A stretch of 50,000 nucleotides of DNA from Symbiodinium natans (GCA_905221605.1 CAJNDS010001225.1:127501-177500); one strand, 5' to 3'; shown: positions 9,112-18,045, counted from the first letter of the stretch. A program made the numbers and translations. Notes: a model not told the origin generated them from the letters alone.

Positions 9112-9159
9112 CTGCTTTTCACTCAGACCTGGGCCACTGGCAGCACAGATCAATGGGTC

Positions 9160-9212
9160 ATATATACATATATATATATGTATATATATATATATACATA
9201 TACATACATAAA
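9160..9212. repeat. AT/TATACA low-complexity palindromic tract
   Basis: Alternating ATATAC/GTATAT tract, self-complementary. Confidence 0.95.
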
Positions 9213-9230
9213 CCCTCAGTAGCTTCTGAG

Positions 9231-9469
9231 GCGAATGGCCTCCCCTAAGCCGGCCCCTGCATCAGATAAGACAAATGCATGTCATGATGTGCGCGGTCTC
9301 AGGGTCAGCCTGGAACATGCAGTCCTTCCGTCTTCTGGTGTGCCGGATCCGAGGGGCTTAGAACCCACAGCCTCTACAGCTGCATCCTTCATCCGGCTCT
9401 GTCAGCAGAGAGCAGCCTTGCCAAAATGGATTTCCTCTCCCGCTGCCATCCACAATACGGGTGTTAGGG
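9231..9469 (+). CDS. Possible long exon, about 80 codons
   Basis: Acceptor GTAGCTTCTGAG; open from MASPKPAPASDKTNAC to IHNT, then donor ACGG|GTGTTAGGG. At 239 bp it is one of the longest islands open in one plus-strand frame. Ser/Ala/Pro-rich with no known motif. Confidence 0.4.
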
Positions 9470-9745
9470 TTTTGGGGGTGTTGGAGTTGCCCTCAACCCT
9501 GAGCCCTAAACCCTAGAACCTTGAGGCTTATAAGGTTTAGGTTTATGGGTTTCGGGTTGGGGGGGGGGGGGGGGGAAGGGGGTTTGGGGTCTGAGGTTTA
9601 GGGTCTCAGGGTCTTCGTGTTCGAGGCTTAGGGCGGTCTTCGGGTTCCTTGAGGGGTTGTTGCAGTCTTGTGCTTAAGGTTTTATAGGGATTTCAGGTTT
9701 TATAGGGATTTCAGGTTTAGGGCTTAGGGTTGAGGAGTTTTCCAG

Positions 9746-9808
9746 GCTTAGGTGGGCCAGATGCCCAAATGGCCAGGTTCCGGGCTAGAGATAAGTGCCT
9801 CAGGGGGG
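9746..9808 (+). CDS. Possible short exon
   Basis: Acceptor GGAGTTTTCCAG, donor GGG|GTAGTG; reads LGGPDAQMARFRARDKCLR. Confidence 0.28.
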
Positions 9809-9834
9809 GTAGTGGCAGAAGCGCCTCTCAACTC

Positions 9835-9915
9835 TGAACCCTAACCCCTAAACCCCAAACTCTAAACCCCAAACCCCAAATCCTAAACCCTAAACTCTAA
9901 ATCCCAAATCCTCTC
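9835..9915 (-). repeat. Degenerate CCCTAAA/CCCCAAA block
   Basis: Heptamers mixed with CCCCAAA and TCCTAAA variants. A second degenerate C-strand stretch with CCCTGAA units lies at 10130-10290. Confidence 0.9.
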
Positions 9916-10291
9916 ATCCCACATCACTTGCGACGAAGACGCATTTGGCGGTGTGTGTGGAAGGAAATCCACCTCAAGAGTGTGGTGTTTATGGCTTGGG
10001 GCTTCGGTTTAGAGTTTAGGGTTTAGGGTTTTAGGGTAGTCTCGGGCTTAATTAGGCTTGAAAACTGGGGCCTGAGAATCCCTTCAACCCTCTGGCCACA
10101 AAGCCCTACAACTTCCAAACCCAAAACCCTGCCTGACCCTAAACCACCCTAACTCTAAACCACCCTAAACCCGAAACCACCCTAAACCTAAATAAACCCT
10201 ACACCCCAGACCCTTTGAACCCCTTAAACCCTGAAACCTAAACCCTGAACCCTGAACCCTGAACCTTGAACCCTGAACCCTAAACCCCCAG

Positions 10292-10545
10292 GCCACCGAG
10301 GACTCCGAGCACCCGACAGCGCTGCGGATCCTTTCAAGCGCCGCCTGCCCTGGGGTTTAGGGTTTAGGGTTTAGGGTTTAGGGTTTAGGGTTTAGGGTTT
10401 AGGGTTTAGGGTTGAGGCCCCTGGGGCTCTACGGGATTTCGGGCTTCGGGGCTGGAAGGGCTTGAGTTACCAGCGCTTCAGGTGGGACGGGGATGGTCCA
10501 GGGACACGGAGCTTCAGGATCACAGGCTTGGAGCTTAGGGTCTAG
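10292..10545 (+). CDS. Two-exon model across a purely telomeric intron
   Basis: Exon 1 (10292-10354) has acceptor ACCCCCAG, 21 codons (ATEDSEHPTALRILSS...) and donor CTGGG|GTTTAG. The 62-bp intron is TTTAGGG repeats ending GGTTGAG. Exon 2 (10417-10545) continues in phase 0 for 42 codons (LRDFGLRGWKGLSYQRFRWD...) to TAG. Product unknown; the opposite strand of exon 2 is also partly open. Confidence 0.45.
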
Positions 10546-10803
10546 GGTCTAGAGTCTATCTAGAGTCTAGGGTCTAGGGTCTAGGGTTTAGGGTTTAGGG
10601 TTTTAGGGTTTAGGGTTTAGGGTGGGTTAGGGTTTAGGGCTGAGGGTGTTTCAGGGTTTAGGGCTTAGGTTTTGGGGGTGGTCAGGGCTTTGGGGTGGTC
10701 TGGGGTCTAGGGTCTTAAATCGCGGTACCTCTCAAGGTTTCCAAAGCCCTGAACAGTGTTTAGTTTAGGGTTTAGGGTTTAGGGTTTAGGGTTAGGGTTT
10801 AGG
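10546..10803 (+). repeat. Degenerate TTTAGGG/TCTAGGG region
   Basis: TCTAGGG variants cluster at 10530-10575 and perfect units at 10580-10625 and 10758-10800, with G-rich spacer between. Confidence 0.9.
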
Positions 10804-10898
10804 AGGGAGCGACACCAGGGAAATTCAAAGTGCTCTGGGTGGCCTGGGGCTGGGGAGGGTCAGGGTTTAGCCCTATACCTTTGGGATACCTTTGCGAG

Positions 10899-10959
10899 GA
10901 TGGCCCTTGAAAACCATGCAAAAGACTCGATGAAGGAGACCACAAGCTTTCCGATCTGA
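10899..10959 (+). CDS. Possible terminal exon
   Basis: Acceptor CTTTGCGAG, ATG-led 19 codons (MALENHAKDSMKETTSFPI), TGA. Confidence 0.27.
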
Positions 10960-11060
10960 TCTACTGTACCTACATTTTCCTGGGTTTGCACACTCCATCC
11001 CCACCACCCCTACCCTCCCACCCCACCCGCCCTTCACTGGAGTCTAAGACCCTTCATCTG

Positions 11061-11171
11061 ACCCATTACTTTAAGGGTTTGAAGTGTGGGCCCTTGGGTT
11101 GTACAGGGTATGTAAGGGGTATGTGAGAGCCGTTACGGGCCCATATTGAGGGACCATGTAACTATCCTTAG
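11061..11171. mobile_element. Family E element (left end decayed)
   Basis: The right part (GGGCCCATATTGAGGGACCA then CTATCCTTAG) matches the family E right ends at 33412, 39792 and 47988. The internal GGGTTGTACAGGGTATG is shared with 47988. Confidence 0.75.
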
Positions 11172-11339
11172 ATGGAGAGTCCAACCTTGGAGAGTGTTAG
11201 GGATCTTTTGGGAATGTTGGGCCACTCAACCCCTAACCACCCCCCCCCCCTTTGGGTCTACGTAGGGTTTAGGGTTGGGTTCGGCCGGTCCACACTAACA
11301 GTCACCACCAGCAGACCCACAAATAAAAGCACCCGGTAA
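11172..11339 (+). CDS. Possible exon after family E, 55 codons
   Basis: Starts with ATG directly after the element's CCTTAG end, reads MESPTLESVRDLLGMLG... and stays open through a telomeric fragment and the left terminal repeat of the 11275 element before TAA. The second half is probably not real coding. Confidence 0.3.
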   Translation: MESPTLESVRDLLGMLGHSTPNHPPPLWVYVGFRVGFGRSTLTVTTSRPTNKSTR

Positions 11340-11905
11340 ATGCCAAAAAATTGACTGAGATTCCTGCGATTCCTGGTGCTATTCCTGGTGCTATTTTTTG
11401 TGATATTGTTTGTGCTATTTCTGGTGCTATTCCTGGTGCTATTTCTGGTGCTATTTTTTGTGCTATTGTTTGTGCTATTTCTGGTGCTATTTTTTGTGAT
11501 ATTGTTTGTGCTATTTCTGGTGCTATTTCTGGTGCTGTTGCTGGTGCTATGTGACTAACAATCACCATCAGCAGACCCACAAAAAACAGCACCCGGTAAA
11601 TGCTAAGCTGATAAAATTGCCTAGCTTTCCTGGTGCTATTTCTGGTGCTATTGTTTGTGCTATTTCTGGTGCTATTTTTTGTGCTATTGTTTGTGCTATT
11701 TCTGGTGCTATTTTTTGTGCTATTGTTTGTGCTATTTCTGGTGCTGTTGCTGGTGCTATGTGACTAACAGTCACCACCAGCAGACCCACAAAAATAAGCA
11801 CCCGGTAAATGCTAAAATTGACTGGGATTCCTGGTGCTATTTTTGGCCTGTGTGTCATAAGGCCACGGCGTTATTTGACTGTTAGTGTGGACCGGCCGAA
11901 CCCAA
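11275..11905. mobile_element. 631-bp element with 30-bp perfect terminal inverted repeats
   Basis: 11275-11304 (starts TTGGGTTCGGCCGGTCCACA) is the exact reverse complement of 11876-11905. Inside are three units, each starting with CAGACCCACAAA...CACCCGGTAAATG (about 11320, 11570 and 11780), followed by a 12-bp minisatellite of CTATTTCTGGTG type. Both ends touch telomeric repeats, and a related about 40-bp phrase (GTTGGG..CTCAAC) lies outside each end (11212 and 11939). The 12-bp period keeps frames open on both strands, which explains the hydrophobic repetitive open frames here. No transposase was seen. Confidence 0.85.
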
Positions 11906-12058
11906 GTTTAGGGATTAAGGATTAGGGTTTAGAGTGTTTGGGGAAGTTGGGTTGCTCAACACCGAACCATCCCCCCCCCTCCCTGAAGAAGCTGAGGGAC
12001 CGCAGAAGATGCCCGATAAAGTGCAGAAATAATGGCGGCTCTGTGCCCAACCTTCACT

Positions 12059-12205
12059 CTAAACCCTAAACCCTAAACCCTGAACCCGAATCCCCTAAAC
12101 CCTTAACCCTGAACTCGAATCCCCCAAACCCTAACCTCAAGCCATCAACCCTCAACCCTCAACCCTCAACCCTAAACCCTGTACCCCTAAACCCTAAACC
12201 CACGA
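12059..12205 (-). repeat. Degenerate CCCTAAA/CCCTCAA block
   Basis: Mixed C-strand heptamers with a cluster of four CCCTCAA units at about 12140-12170. The island after it (12206-12307) is open on both strands and was not assigned. Confidence 0.93.
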
Positions 12206-12384
12206 AGCACCACCTCGGGGAACCGCACTGAGGCCAACCGAGCCTTCATTGATAACTGGGTTCGCCGGATAGCCACCCGGTGCAGGCGCCGGCGCCGCCT
12301 GCCTTCGCAGTTTTTTTGTGGTTGAGGGCTTTTGAGAGCTTCTCGGGCTGATGGCATGCAGTTTCGGGCTTCTGTCAGGGAGGT

Positions 12385-12480
12385 CAGTTTCTCTGTGTGT
12401 CTCTGTGTGTCTCTGTGTATCTCTGTGTGTCTCGGTGTGTCTCCGTGTGTCTCTGTGTGTCTCTGTGTGTCTCTGTGTGT
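12385..12480. repeat. 10-bp minisatellite TCTCTGTGTG
   Basis: About ten tandem decamers with two point variants, running straight into CCCTAAA units. Confidence 0.95.
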
Positions 12481-12562
12481 AAACCCTAAACCCTGAACCC
12501 TAGCTGTGGAAGGTTCATTCTCGACAAGGACTCACCAACAAGACATAACGAAAGACCCAAAC

Positions 12563-12683
12563 CTGTCTCTAGATTCTTGTACGCCATACATCTCAAGATG
12601 TTACTTTGAAAGACTGTCCTGGCCCAAAGAAGATATGTAATTCGTAGCCTTCTTCGAAAGAGCCCAAAAGCAGCCAGCGCAAA
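12563..12683 (-). CDS. Possible exon, 40 codons
   Basis: Acceptor CGTGTTGTGCTAG and donor GAGACAG|GTTTGG; one frame is open between them (ALAAFGLFRRRLRITYLLW...). Two other frames are partly open. Confidence 0.33.
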
Positions 12684-12699
12684 CTAGCACAACACGCAC

Positions 12700-12715
12700 G
12701 CACACACAGACCCGC

Positions 12716-12750
<35 letters not shown>

Positions 12751-12762
12751 CACACACACAAA
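12700..12762. repeat. CA dinucleotide repeat
   Basis: (CA)n with a few interruptions. On the minus strand it gives a Cys/Val-rich open frame that is an artefact. Confidence 0.97.
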
Positions 12763-12874
12763 GACTTAGATCACAGTAGTATTCAAATAATGCAAGTGGG
12801 TATCTTGGAACCAAAAGGGGGGCGTAAAGGGTGACAAAAGGGGCTTTGGCCCTAAATGTCTCGACGGTTTAGGG

Positions 12875-12990
12875 TTGGGATGTTTCCCCCCTTATACTAG
12901 CAGTCCTTAGTAAGGATTAGAATAGGGGGTAATTGCTAGAATTTCCCTTTTAATGACAGCCAGTTCCTTAGTTTGAGGGGAACATCCCAA
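12875..12990. mobile_element. Family B element with 8-bp target duplication
   Basis: Terminal repeats TTGGGATGTTTCCCC / GGGGAACATCCCAA. Flanks are GTTTAGGG on the left and GTTCAGGG on the right, i.e. an 8-bp near-perfect duplication made of telomeric sequence. Copies at 20805 and 24883. Confidence 0.85.
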
Positions 12991-13083
12991 GTTCAGGGTA
13001 AGAGTCCTTAGGCAGAATTGCTCGTGAAACCGCGAAACCCTGCACTCCAAACGCTGAACGCCATTTGAGCGCTCTGAACCCAG

Positions 13084-13240
13084 TGACCCAAAGAGCCCCT
13101 CAACCCCAAACCCGAAACCCCAAAACCCCAAACCCGAAACCCCAAACCCTAAACCCTAAACCTAAAACCCTAAACCCCAAGCCCTAAACCCCAAACCCCA
13201 AACCCCAAACCCTAAACCCTAAACCCTAAACCCTAAACTC
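13084..13240 (-). repeat. CCCTAAA block with CCCCAAA and CCCGAAA variants
   Basis: About 22 units; variants are clustered on the left and perfect units on the right. Confidence 0.96.
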
Positions 13241-13256
13241 GGGATCCTGCGAGCAG

Positions 13257-13335
13257 ACCTGGGCTCCTGACGGCACTGGGGCCGGTGGAGGGACCGAAAG
13301 CCAGACGACTTGTCCTGGCAGCTGGGAAGCTTCAG
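13257..13335 (+). CDS. Possible exon between opposed telomeric blocks
   Basis: Acceptor CTGCGAGCAG; reads LLTALGPVEGPKARRLVLAA; donor either TTCAG|GCGTTT (GC type) or the following GTTTTAGG. Confidence 0.36.
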
Positions 13336-13341
13336 GCGTTT

Positions 13342-13440
13342 TAGGGGGATTAGGGTTTAGGGTTTAGGGTTTAGGGTTTAGGGTTTAGGGTTTAGGGTTT
13401 AGGGTTTAGGGTTTGGGGTTTAGGGCAAAGAGGGTTCAGG
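13342..13440 (+). repeat. Interstitial TTTAGGG block
   Basis: About 13 units. With 13084-13240 it flanks a 100-bp island in the orientation C-strand left, G-strand right. Confidence 0.97.
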
Positions 13441-13542
13441 GTTCGAGGGGGGGGGGGGGTAGGGTTTTTGGTTGAAGGCGGAGGGTTAGTTCAAGGGCAG
13501 GAAGGGCTGTGAGGGTGTGAGCGACTTTGGTGGTTTTACTTA

Positions 13543-13653
13543 CTGCTGGTCAGTAGGGAATGGGGGTATGCGGTACCCTAGATGATCCCTAAAAGGGTCT
13601 ATAAGGGGGGATATGGGGTACCTCGTTCCCTCATTCCCTACTAGCCAACAGTA
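13543..13653. mobile_element. Inverted-repeat element (family L)
   Basis: TTACTGCTGGTCAGTAGGGA / CCCTACTAGCCAACAGTAG ends and matching inner arms (GGTACC). Right-hand sequence GTTGATGGCATTGAGG stays open to the next telomeric block. Confidence 0.75.
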
Positions 13654-13697
13654 GGTTGATGGCATTGAGGGTGTTTGGGACCCGACCCAGCACATGA

Positions 13698-13775
13698 TCC
13701 CTAAACCCTAAACCCTAAACCCTAAACCCTAAACCCTAAACCCTAAACCCTAAACCCTAAACCCTAAACCCTAAA
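13698..13775 (-). repeat. Interstitial CCCTAAA block
   Basis: Eleven perfect heptamers. Confidence 0.98.
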
Positions 13776-13856
13776 GGCTATAACCCTAAGCCTATAAACC
13801 CTATAGGCCCTATAAACCCCTAAACGATTGGGTTTAAGAGCCTTACCGTGTGGAGG

Positions 13857-13903
13857 GCTTCGACCCTTCAGGGTCTTGAGCGAGTAGAGCACCCAGGTGG
13901 CGA
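13857..13903 (-). CDS. Possible short exon with GTAAGG donor
   Basis: Reads VATWVLYSLKTLKGRSPPH and ends CACACG|GTAAGG. The acceptor is uncertain. Confidence 0.33.
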
Positions 13904-13937
13904 CTCCAAACCTTAAACCTAGGGGTTCGAGAGCGTA

Positions 13938-14003
13938 ACCCTAAACCCTAAACCCTAAACCCTAAACCCTAAACCCTAAACCCTAAACCCTAAACCCTAA
14001 ACG
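13938..14003 (-). repeat. Interstitial CCCTAAA block
   Basis: Nine perfect heptamers. Confidence 0.98.
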
Positions 14004-14028
14004 ACTTGCATGCGCGCTTTCCAGGTAC

Positions 14029-14097
14029 GTCCTCCCGCTGCGACCGTGGCCTGCGCAGCCGCCTCCGCAGCGTAGGGTGTGGGAGCATGGTGTTTGT
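14029..14097 (-). CDS. Possible exon next to family I element
   Basis: The element's terminal repeat gives the acceptor (AATAGTAG|). Open as HHAPTPYAAEAAAQATVAAG; donor GGAC|GTACCT. Ala-rich. Confidence 0.32.
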
Positions 14098-14098
14098 C

Positions 14099-14354
14099 TA
14101 CTATTTGCCTAAGATAAGAACCCCCCGGCACCCTTCCCCCCTGCCCCCCCCCCCCCCAAAAAAAAAATATATATATATATATACACATACATGCATATAT
14201 ATATATATATAGAAATAAATAAATTGAATAACACGAAATTTATTAATGATATCGAATAAGCTTGCTTGTAAGGGCAATATGGGGAGATTGATTGTTTTGT
14301 GTTTATATTTTTTTTCTTTTGGGTGGGGGGTCGGTCTTAGGCAAATAGTAGTTA
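14099..14354. mobile_element. Family I inverted-repeat element
   Basis: Ends TACTATTTGCCTAAG / CTTAGGCAAATAGTA, with a C-run on the left, a G-run on the right and an AT microsatellite inside (14168-14215). Related copy at 43972. Confidence 0.82.
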
Positions 14355-14615
14355 TAAGGGCTTTCAAGATTCAGAGGGTCCATCAGGGGCTTAGGGTTTT
14401 AGGGTTTAAGGCTCAAAGTTTAGGATTGTTTATAAGGTTCATAGGGGTGCACAAGGGGTTTCGGGTTGTGGGGCTTAGGGCTTGGGGTTCAGGGTTTGGG
14501 GCCTTAAGATTTGGGGTGTTGGGCTTAAGTTTAGGCTTACGTTTAGGTATTTTAGGGTCAAATCTAGAACAACCCTAAACCCTAAACCCTAAAACCCAAA
14601 CCACATGTGGCACAG

Positions 14616-14669
14616 AGCTTGGGACGTTGCGAAGTGGAAGTAGGATCCAGAGCAGAACTTAAGAAGAGC
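14616..14669 (+). CDS. Possible exon
   Basis: Acceptor CATGTGGCACAG; reads SLGRCEVEVGSRAELKKS into the next telomeric block. Confidence 0.28.
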
Positions 14670-14805
14670 CCTAAACCCTAAACCCTAAACCCTAAACCCT
14701 AAATTACTAAACCCTAAACCCTAAACCCTAAACCCGAAACCCCAAACCCTAAACCCTAAACCCTAAACCCCAAACCCTAACCCTGGACCTTAAACCCTAA
14801 ATCGA
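14670..14805 (-). repeat. Interstitial CCCTAAA block
   Basis: About 18 units with one ATTACTAAA slip and CCCCAAA variants. Confidence 0.96.
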
Positions 14806-14898
14806 CCCGAAGCTCTCCAATCCTGGGTTTAGGATTTAGGGCTTAGGGCTTAGGAGTTTAGGGTTTAGGACCCTAGGCTCTACATCCTAAACCTCAGC

Positions 14899-15055
14899 AG
14901 CGCGACAGCTTTTCTGCCGGTATTGTGAGGCAGTGCAGTGCACCTGCTGTCGATGCTACAGTGCGCCCAAACCCCACCGCTTCCGCGCGATTCGAAGCAG
15001 TGGAGGGGCGATTGATTTCGCGGGCGGGAATCCCATCTTCAAACGTGCTGCTTAG
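14899..15055 (+). CDS. Possible exon, 52 codons, Cys-rich in one frame
   Basis: Acceptor CTAAACCTCAG. One frame to TAG reads LFCRYCEAVQCTCCRCYS followed by a basic stretch; the overlapping frame (DSFSAGIVRQCSAPAVDATV...) is open even longer. The Cys spacing is suggestive of metal binding but matches no standard finger. Frame unresolved. Confidence 0.36.
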
Positions 15056-15089
15056 GCTTTTGAGGCTTCAGGGGTTTAGGGTTTAGGGC

Positions 15090-15216
15090 TACTCGGAGAT
15101 TCATGGTACTTAGTAAGCCCGTTAGTCTGCAGTTATAACCCAATCAAAACCCCATTAGGGTACTTCAAGACTACACTTCTAATGAGTTACTATATAATAC
15201 CCTGAACCTTCAAGTA
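15090..15216. mobile_element. Family A element
   Basis: Ends ACTCGGAGATTCATGGTACT and ACCCTGAACCTTCAAGTA; internal CCATTAGGGTACTTCAAG as in other copies. A poly(G) tract with T/A interruptions (15240-15299) follows. Confidence 0.78.
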
Positions 15217-15325
15217 GGGGTTTAAGGGTGTCGGGGGCTCGGGGGGGTTTCCGGGGGTTTGGGGGGGGGGGGGGGGGGGGATTGGGGGGGGGGGGGGATT
15301 TCAACTCTGTGTTTCCGGCATCCAG

Positions 15326-15394
15326 AATACCACTTGTTTCCGAATGCCACCATTCATCTGTGTGAGGCTGCCAGTTTGCGAGATTCCGGGATGC
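15326..15394 (+). CDS. Exon with two good splice sites, 23 codons
   Basis: Acceptor CTGTGTTTCCGGCATCCAG, donor GATGC|GTACCA; exactly 23 codons (CFRMPPFICVRLPVCEIPG). Ends just before the telomeric nonamer array. Confidence 0.38.
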
Positions 15395-15426
15395 GTACCA
15401 AACCCTAAACCCTAAACCCCAAACCC

Positions 15427-15618
15427 TAATTACCCTAATTACCCTAATTACCCTAATTACCCTAATTACCCTAATTACCCTAATTACCCTAATTACCCTA
15501 ATTACCCTAATTACCCTAATTACCCTAATTACCCTAATTACCCTAATTACCCTAATTACCCTAATTACCCTAATTACCCTAATTACCCTAATTACCCTAA
15601 TTACCCTAATTACCCTAA
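15427..15618. repeat. (CCCTAATTA)n nonamer array
   Basis: About 21 almost perfect 9-bp units, grading into CCCTAAA at both ends. A length variant of the telomeric unit, homogeneous enough to imply local amplification. Confidence 0.98.
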
Positions 15619-15775
15619 ACCCTATTTACCCTTACCCTGAACCCATTACCCTGAACCCTGAACCCTAAACCCTACACCCTAAACCCTACACCCTAAACCC
15701 TAAACAGCCTTCATCTTGGGTGTCATCCTGGCATGCTTTGATTTGGACTTCGGGCGTCGACTTCCGGTTTGTTCC

Positions 15776-16265
15776 AAAGGGAACTAATCCCTTCCCCCTA
15801 ATATTAAACGGGGGGTCCCCCCCCCCCTTTAAAAATTCGAAAAGTATTTTTATTATTAGGGGGTATTTTTATCGAAATGTCGCCAAATTAGACTTCAGGG
15901 TTACTCAAGTAATGAAGTACTTCATTGTGCTGTACAGAGAGACCGGAGACAGAGAGAAGGGGAGAGCTCAACTTTCGCAGCACAGCGAGGCTCAGACAGA
16001 GCTACGGAGACAGGCAGCCCGCAGACAGCTTCGTGCTGCGAAAAGCCTTGACTCCGAAGCCTAAACCCTTAATGAACCCTAAGCCCTAAACCCTAAACCC
16101 TAAACCCTAATTAGACCCTAAACCCTCCTTGGCTTCAGGGTTTCAGGAGCCCTGAACCCCCCCCTAATTCGGAATAGGTTTTAAAAGGCGGGCTCGGTTT
16201 CGGGAGGTTTTTCCGGAAAGTATTTTTATTATTAGGGGGGTATTTAATAAAAGGGGGAAGGGATT
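15776..16265. mobile_element. Two family P copies (15776-15880, 16145-16265)
   Basis: Both contain AAAGTATTTTTATTATTAGG followed by GGTATTT. The flank AATCCCTTCCCCC on the left copy is inverted as GGGGGAAGGGATT on the right copy. Confidence 0.65.
15938..16064 (+). CDS. Possible terminal exon, charged helix
   Basis: Acceptor TTGTGCTGTACAG, 41 codons to TAA. Reads ETGDREKGRAQLSQHSEAQT... and is rich in Arg, Glu, Gln and Ala, as expected for an alpha helix or coiled coil. Family unknown. Confidence 0.38.
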
Positions 16266-16407
16266 AAGCTCATGCAAGCATTGCCCGTGTCTAGGAAACC
16301 TGCATGAGTCGATGACACATTCCATCCCCTGTAAACCCTTGAGTTAAGGGTTGATGATGAGGGTTTATCGGGTTTAGGGGTTGGGCTTTCTTGTCTCTGC
16401 CTTACCT

Positions 16408-16495
16408 TGAGGCTCAAAATAGCCCAACGACCTTATAAAACAAGGCCTTTGGGCCCAAAAACCCTTAAATAAGAGTCCTTCTAGCCTTAGGGGTA
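16408..16495. mobile_element. Family D element
   Basis: GAGGCTCAAAATAGCCCAAC ... AACAAGGCCTTTGGGC ... AAACCCTTAAATAAGAG. Copies at 17010, 25125, 28822 and 32541. Confidence 0.75.
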
Positions 16496-16571
16496 CAGTC
16501 AGGGTTTAGAGTGTAGGGTTTAGGGTTTAGGGTTTGGGGGTTTAGGGGTTTAGGGTTTAGGGTTTCTACAG

Positions 16572-16657
16572 TCAAGTTTAAAAGTCTTCGCGGATTCCGC
16601 TTCGGGGGCGGCACGGCCCCGACCCTTTCACCTGTGGCAGAGCCGCGTGCTTTGTAG
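16572..16657 (+). CDS. Possible terminal exon
   Basis: Acceptor GGTTTCTACAG; 27 codons (KSLRGFRFGGGTAPTLSPVA...) to TAG. Confidence 0.35.
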
Positions 16658-16921
16658 CACGATGAGTTAAGTTCAGGGTTTTGGGGGCTTCGCTTCGGAA
16701 GACCCTAAACCCTAAACCCCTAAACCCCTAATCCCCTAACCCCTGAACCCTAAACCCTAAACCCTAAACCCTAGACTAGCTTAGAACTCTAGAAGGGAAC
16801 CCTAGAAACCCTAAAGCGGAAACTCAAACTCTTGGTAGCCCAGCAATCGTACCATAATTAGGGTACCTTTTTTGGGCTTATAGGGCTTAAGGCTTAAGGT
16901 TGAGGGTTTAGGGTTACTTTA

Positions 16922-17000
16922 CAAGCGAACCATGAACCAAAAAAAGAGGGTCGAGAGTACCTCCCCACCTAATTTGCCGAAGATCTTCCGGAGATATTTT
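16922..17000 (+). CDS. Possible exon before family D
   Basis: Open from ACAAG| through MNQKKRVESTSPPNLPKIFR to a weak donor TTTTT|GTATTT at the element edge. Confidence 0.3.
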
Positions 17001-17009
17001 TGTATTTCT

Positions 17010-17086
17010 TCTTAGGCTCCAGATAGCCCAAAAACAGTGTAGAATAAGGTCTTTGAGCCGAAAAACCTTTAAATATGAGCTCTTGG
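17010..17086. mobile_element. Family D element
   Basis: CTCCAGATAGCCC ... AGAATAAGGTCTTTGAGC ... ATGAGCTCTTGGAG, as in other copies. Confidence 0.72.
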
Positions 17087-17108
17087 AGGTTTAGGGTTTA
17101 GGTCTCAG

Positions 17109-17186
17109 CTTCTGAAACAGGAGGCCACCCCTACGGGCGTGGAGGTTAGTGTGCAAAGTCCGACCAGGTCCTGGACCTTGGACCAC
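17109..17186 (+). CDS. Exon with GTAAAC donor, 26 codons
   Basis: Acceptor TTTAGGTCTCAG, donor GACCAC|GTAAAC; exactly 26 codons (KQEATPTGVEVSVQSPTRSW...). Phase 0 at both ends. Confidence 0.42.
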
Positions 17187-17216
17187 GTAAACCCCACCTA
17201 CTATACGGGCCTTCAT

Positions 17217-17345
17217 AATTAGAATAGTTTTTTTTTTTTTTTTTTTTTTTTTTGGGGGGGGGGGGTGTTTATAGAATAAGTATGTAAGGGACCAGAAGGG
17301 AATACAACTAGTAGTTATTCCGACCCCCCTATACTCGTAATTTCT
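17217..17345. mobile_element. Family J copy with poly(T)/poly(G) tract
   Basis: After (T)24(G)12 comes a segment that matches, on the opposite strand, 37085-37160 (TTATTCCGACCCC, GTATGTAAGGGACCA). Confidence 0.6.
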
Positions 17346-17417
17346 TAAGATTCTTCCTGACAAGGGTAATGCAGGGACAATTTTTTAAAATTGAGGTTTC
17401 TCTAAGCATTTTTGTAG

Positions 17418-17566
17418 AAATCATTCACACCCCTATAGTGCACCTACTTCGGCGGTCTTGAGAAGGTCCCAACGTCGGCTCGGCAAGCAACGGCTCTGCC
17501 CCACGTACTCTTGCAGCACAAGCCGCGGAAATGCGAAGCTCCCAAAGCACTCCTACACTGCTATAG
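17418..17566 (+). CDS. Possible exon, about 50 codons
   Basis: Acceptor AAGCATTTTTGTAG; open as SAVLRRSQRRLGKQRLCPTY... up to the next TTTAGGG units. Basic peptide, family unknown. Confidence 0.4.
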
Positions 17567-17912
17567 GGCTTAGGGCTTAGGGTTTAGGCTTTAGGGATTA
17601 GGGTTTAGGGTTTAGGGTTTAGTGACCCCTGAAATTTCGAAAGTCCGATTGGCCACTAAACCTTCTGAACTCCCACTGGACCCCTAAACCGCCTAGACCC
17701 CGACAAAACTACACCTTGTCCCTCTAACCTCGACCTCAAGCCGTGAAGCCTGATCCCCAAACCCTAGCGGCCAAGTGACATGCTGATGCCCTGTTCCTGT
17801 TCCTCGTGTGGTACGTAGGTTCGGACTTGTAGAGTTTTGGGGCTTTGGGGCTTCAGGTTTGGGTCTATGGGTAGGGTTCACGGGGTAGGTGGGTTAGAGA
17901 CTTACCCTACAC

Positions 17913-18031
17913 CCTGAAGCCTAACCCGAAGCCCTCCTCCTTGAACATGCCCCCAATGCTTTGAAGCATTGAGCCCCAAGCGCCCCGACCGGCGCACACT
18001 AACACTTGGAACCGGTGATTAGCCCGTTCAC
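17913..18031 (-). CDS. Possible exon, 39 codons
   Basis: Acceptor GGGGGTTAG; open as RANHRFQVLVCAGRGAWGSM...; ends at CTTCAGG|GTGTAG. The 17570-17912 stretch to its left holds degenerate telomeric units and no resolved gene. Confidence 0.4.
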
Positions 18032-18045
18032 CTAACCCCCGATCC

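Noticed and set aside
10471-10526. Minus-strand exon with a GTAACT donor
   Set aside because: The plus-strand frame across the same bases is open longer and joins in phase to the exon before the telomeric intron.
11302-11885. Hydrophobic repetitive ORFs (IAPEIAQTIAQK and CAISGAIF types)
   Set aside because: They arise because the 12-bp minisatellite has no stop in several frames on both strands; there is no sign of selection for one frame.
12593-12814. Cys/Val-rich minus-strand ORF
   Set aside because: Its centre is a CA microsatellite. Only the flanking 12563-12683 stretch has splice-like borders, in another frame.
14101-14367. ORFs over the family I element
   Set aside because: They translate AT and C/G homopolymer tracts; no independent coding signal.
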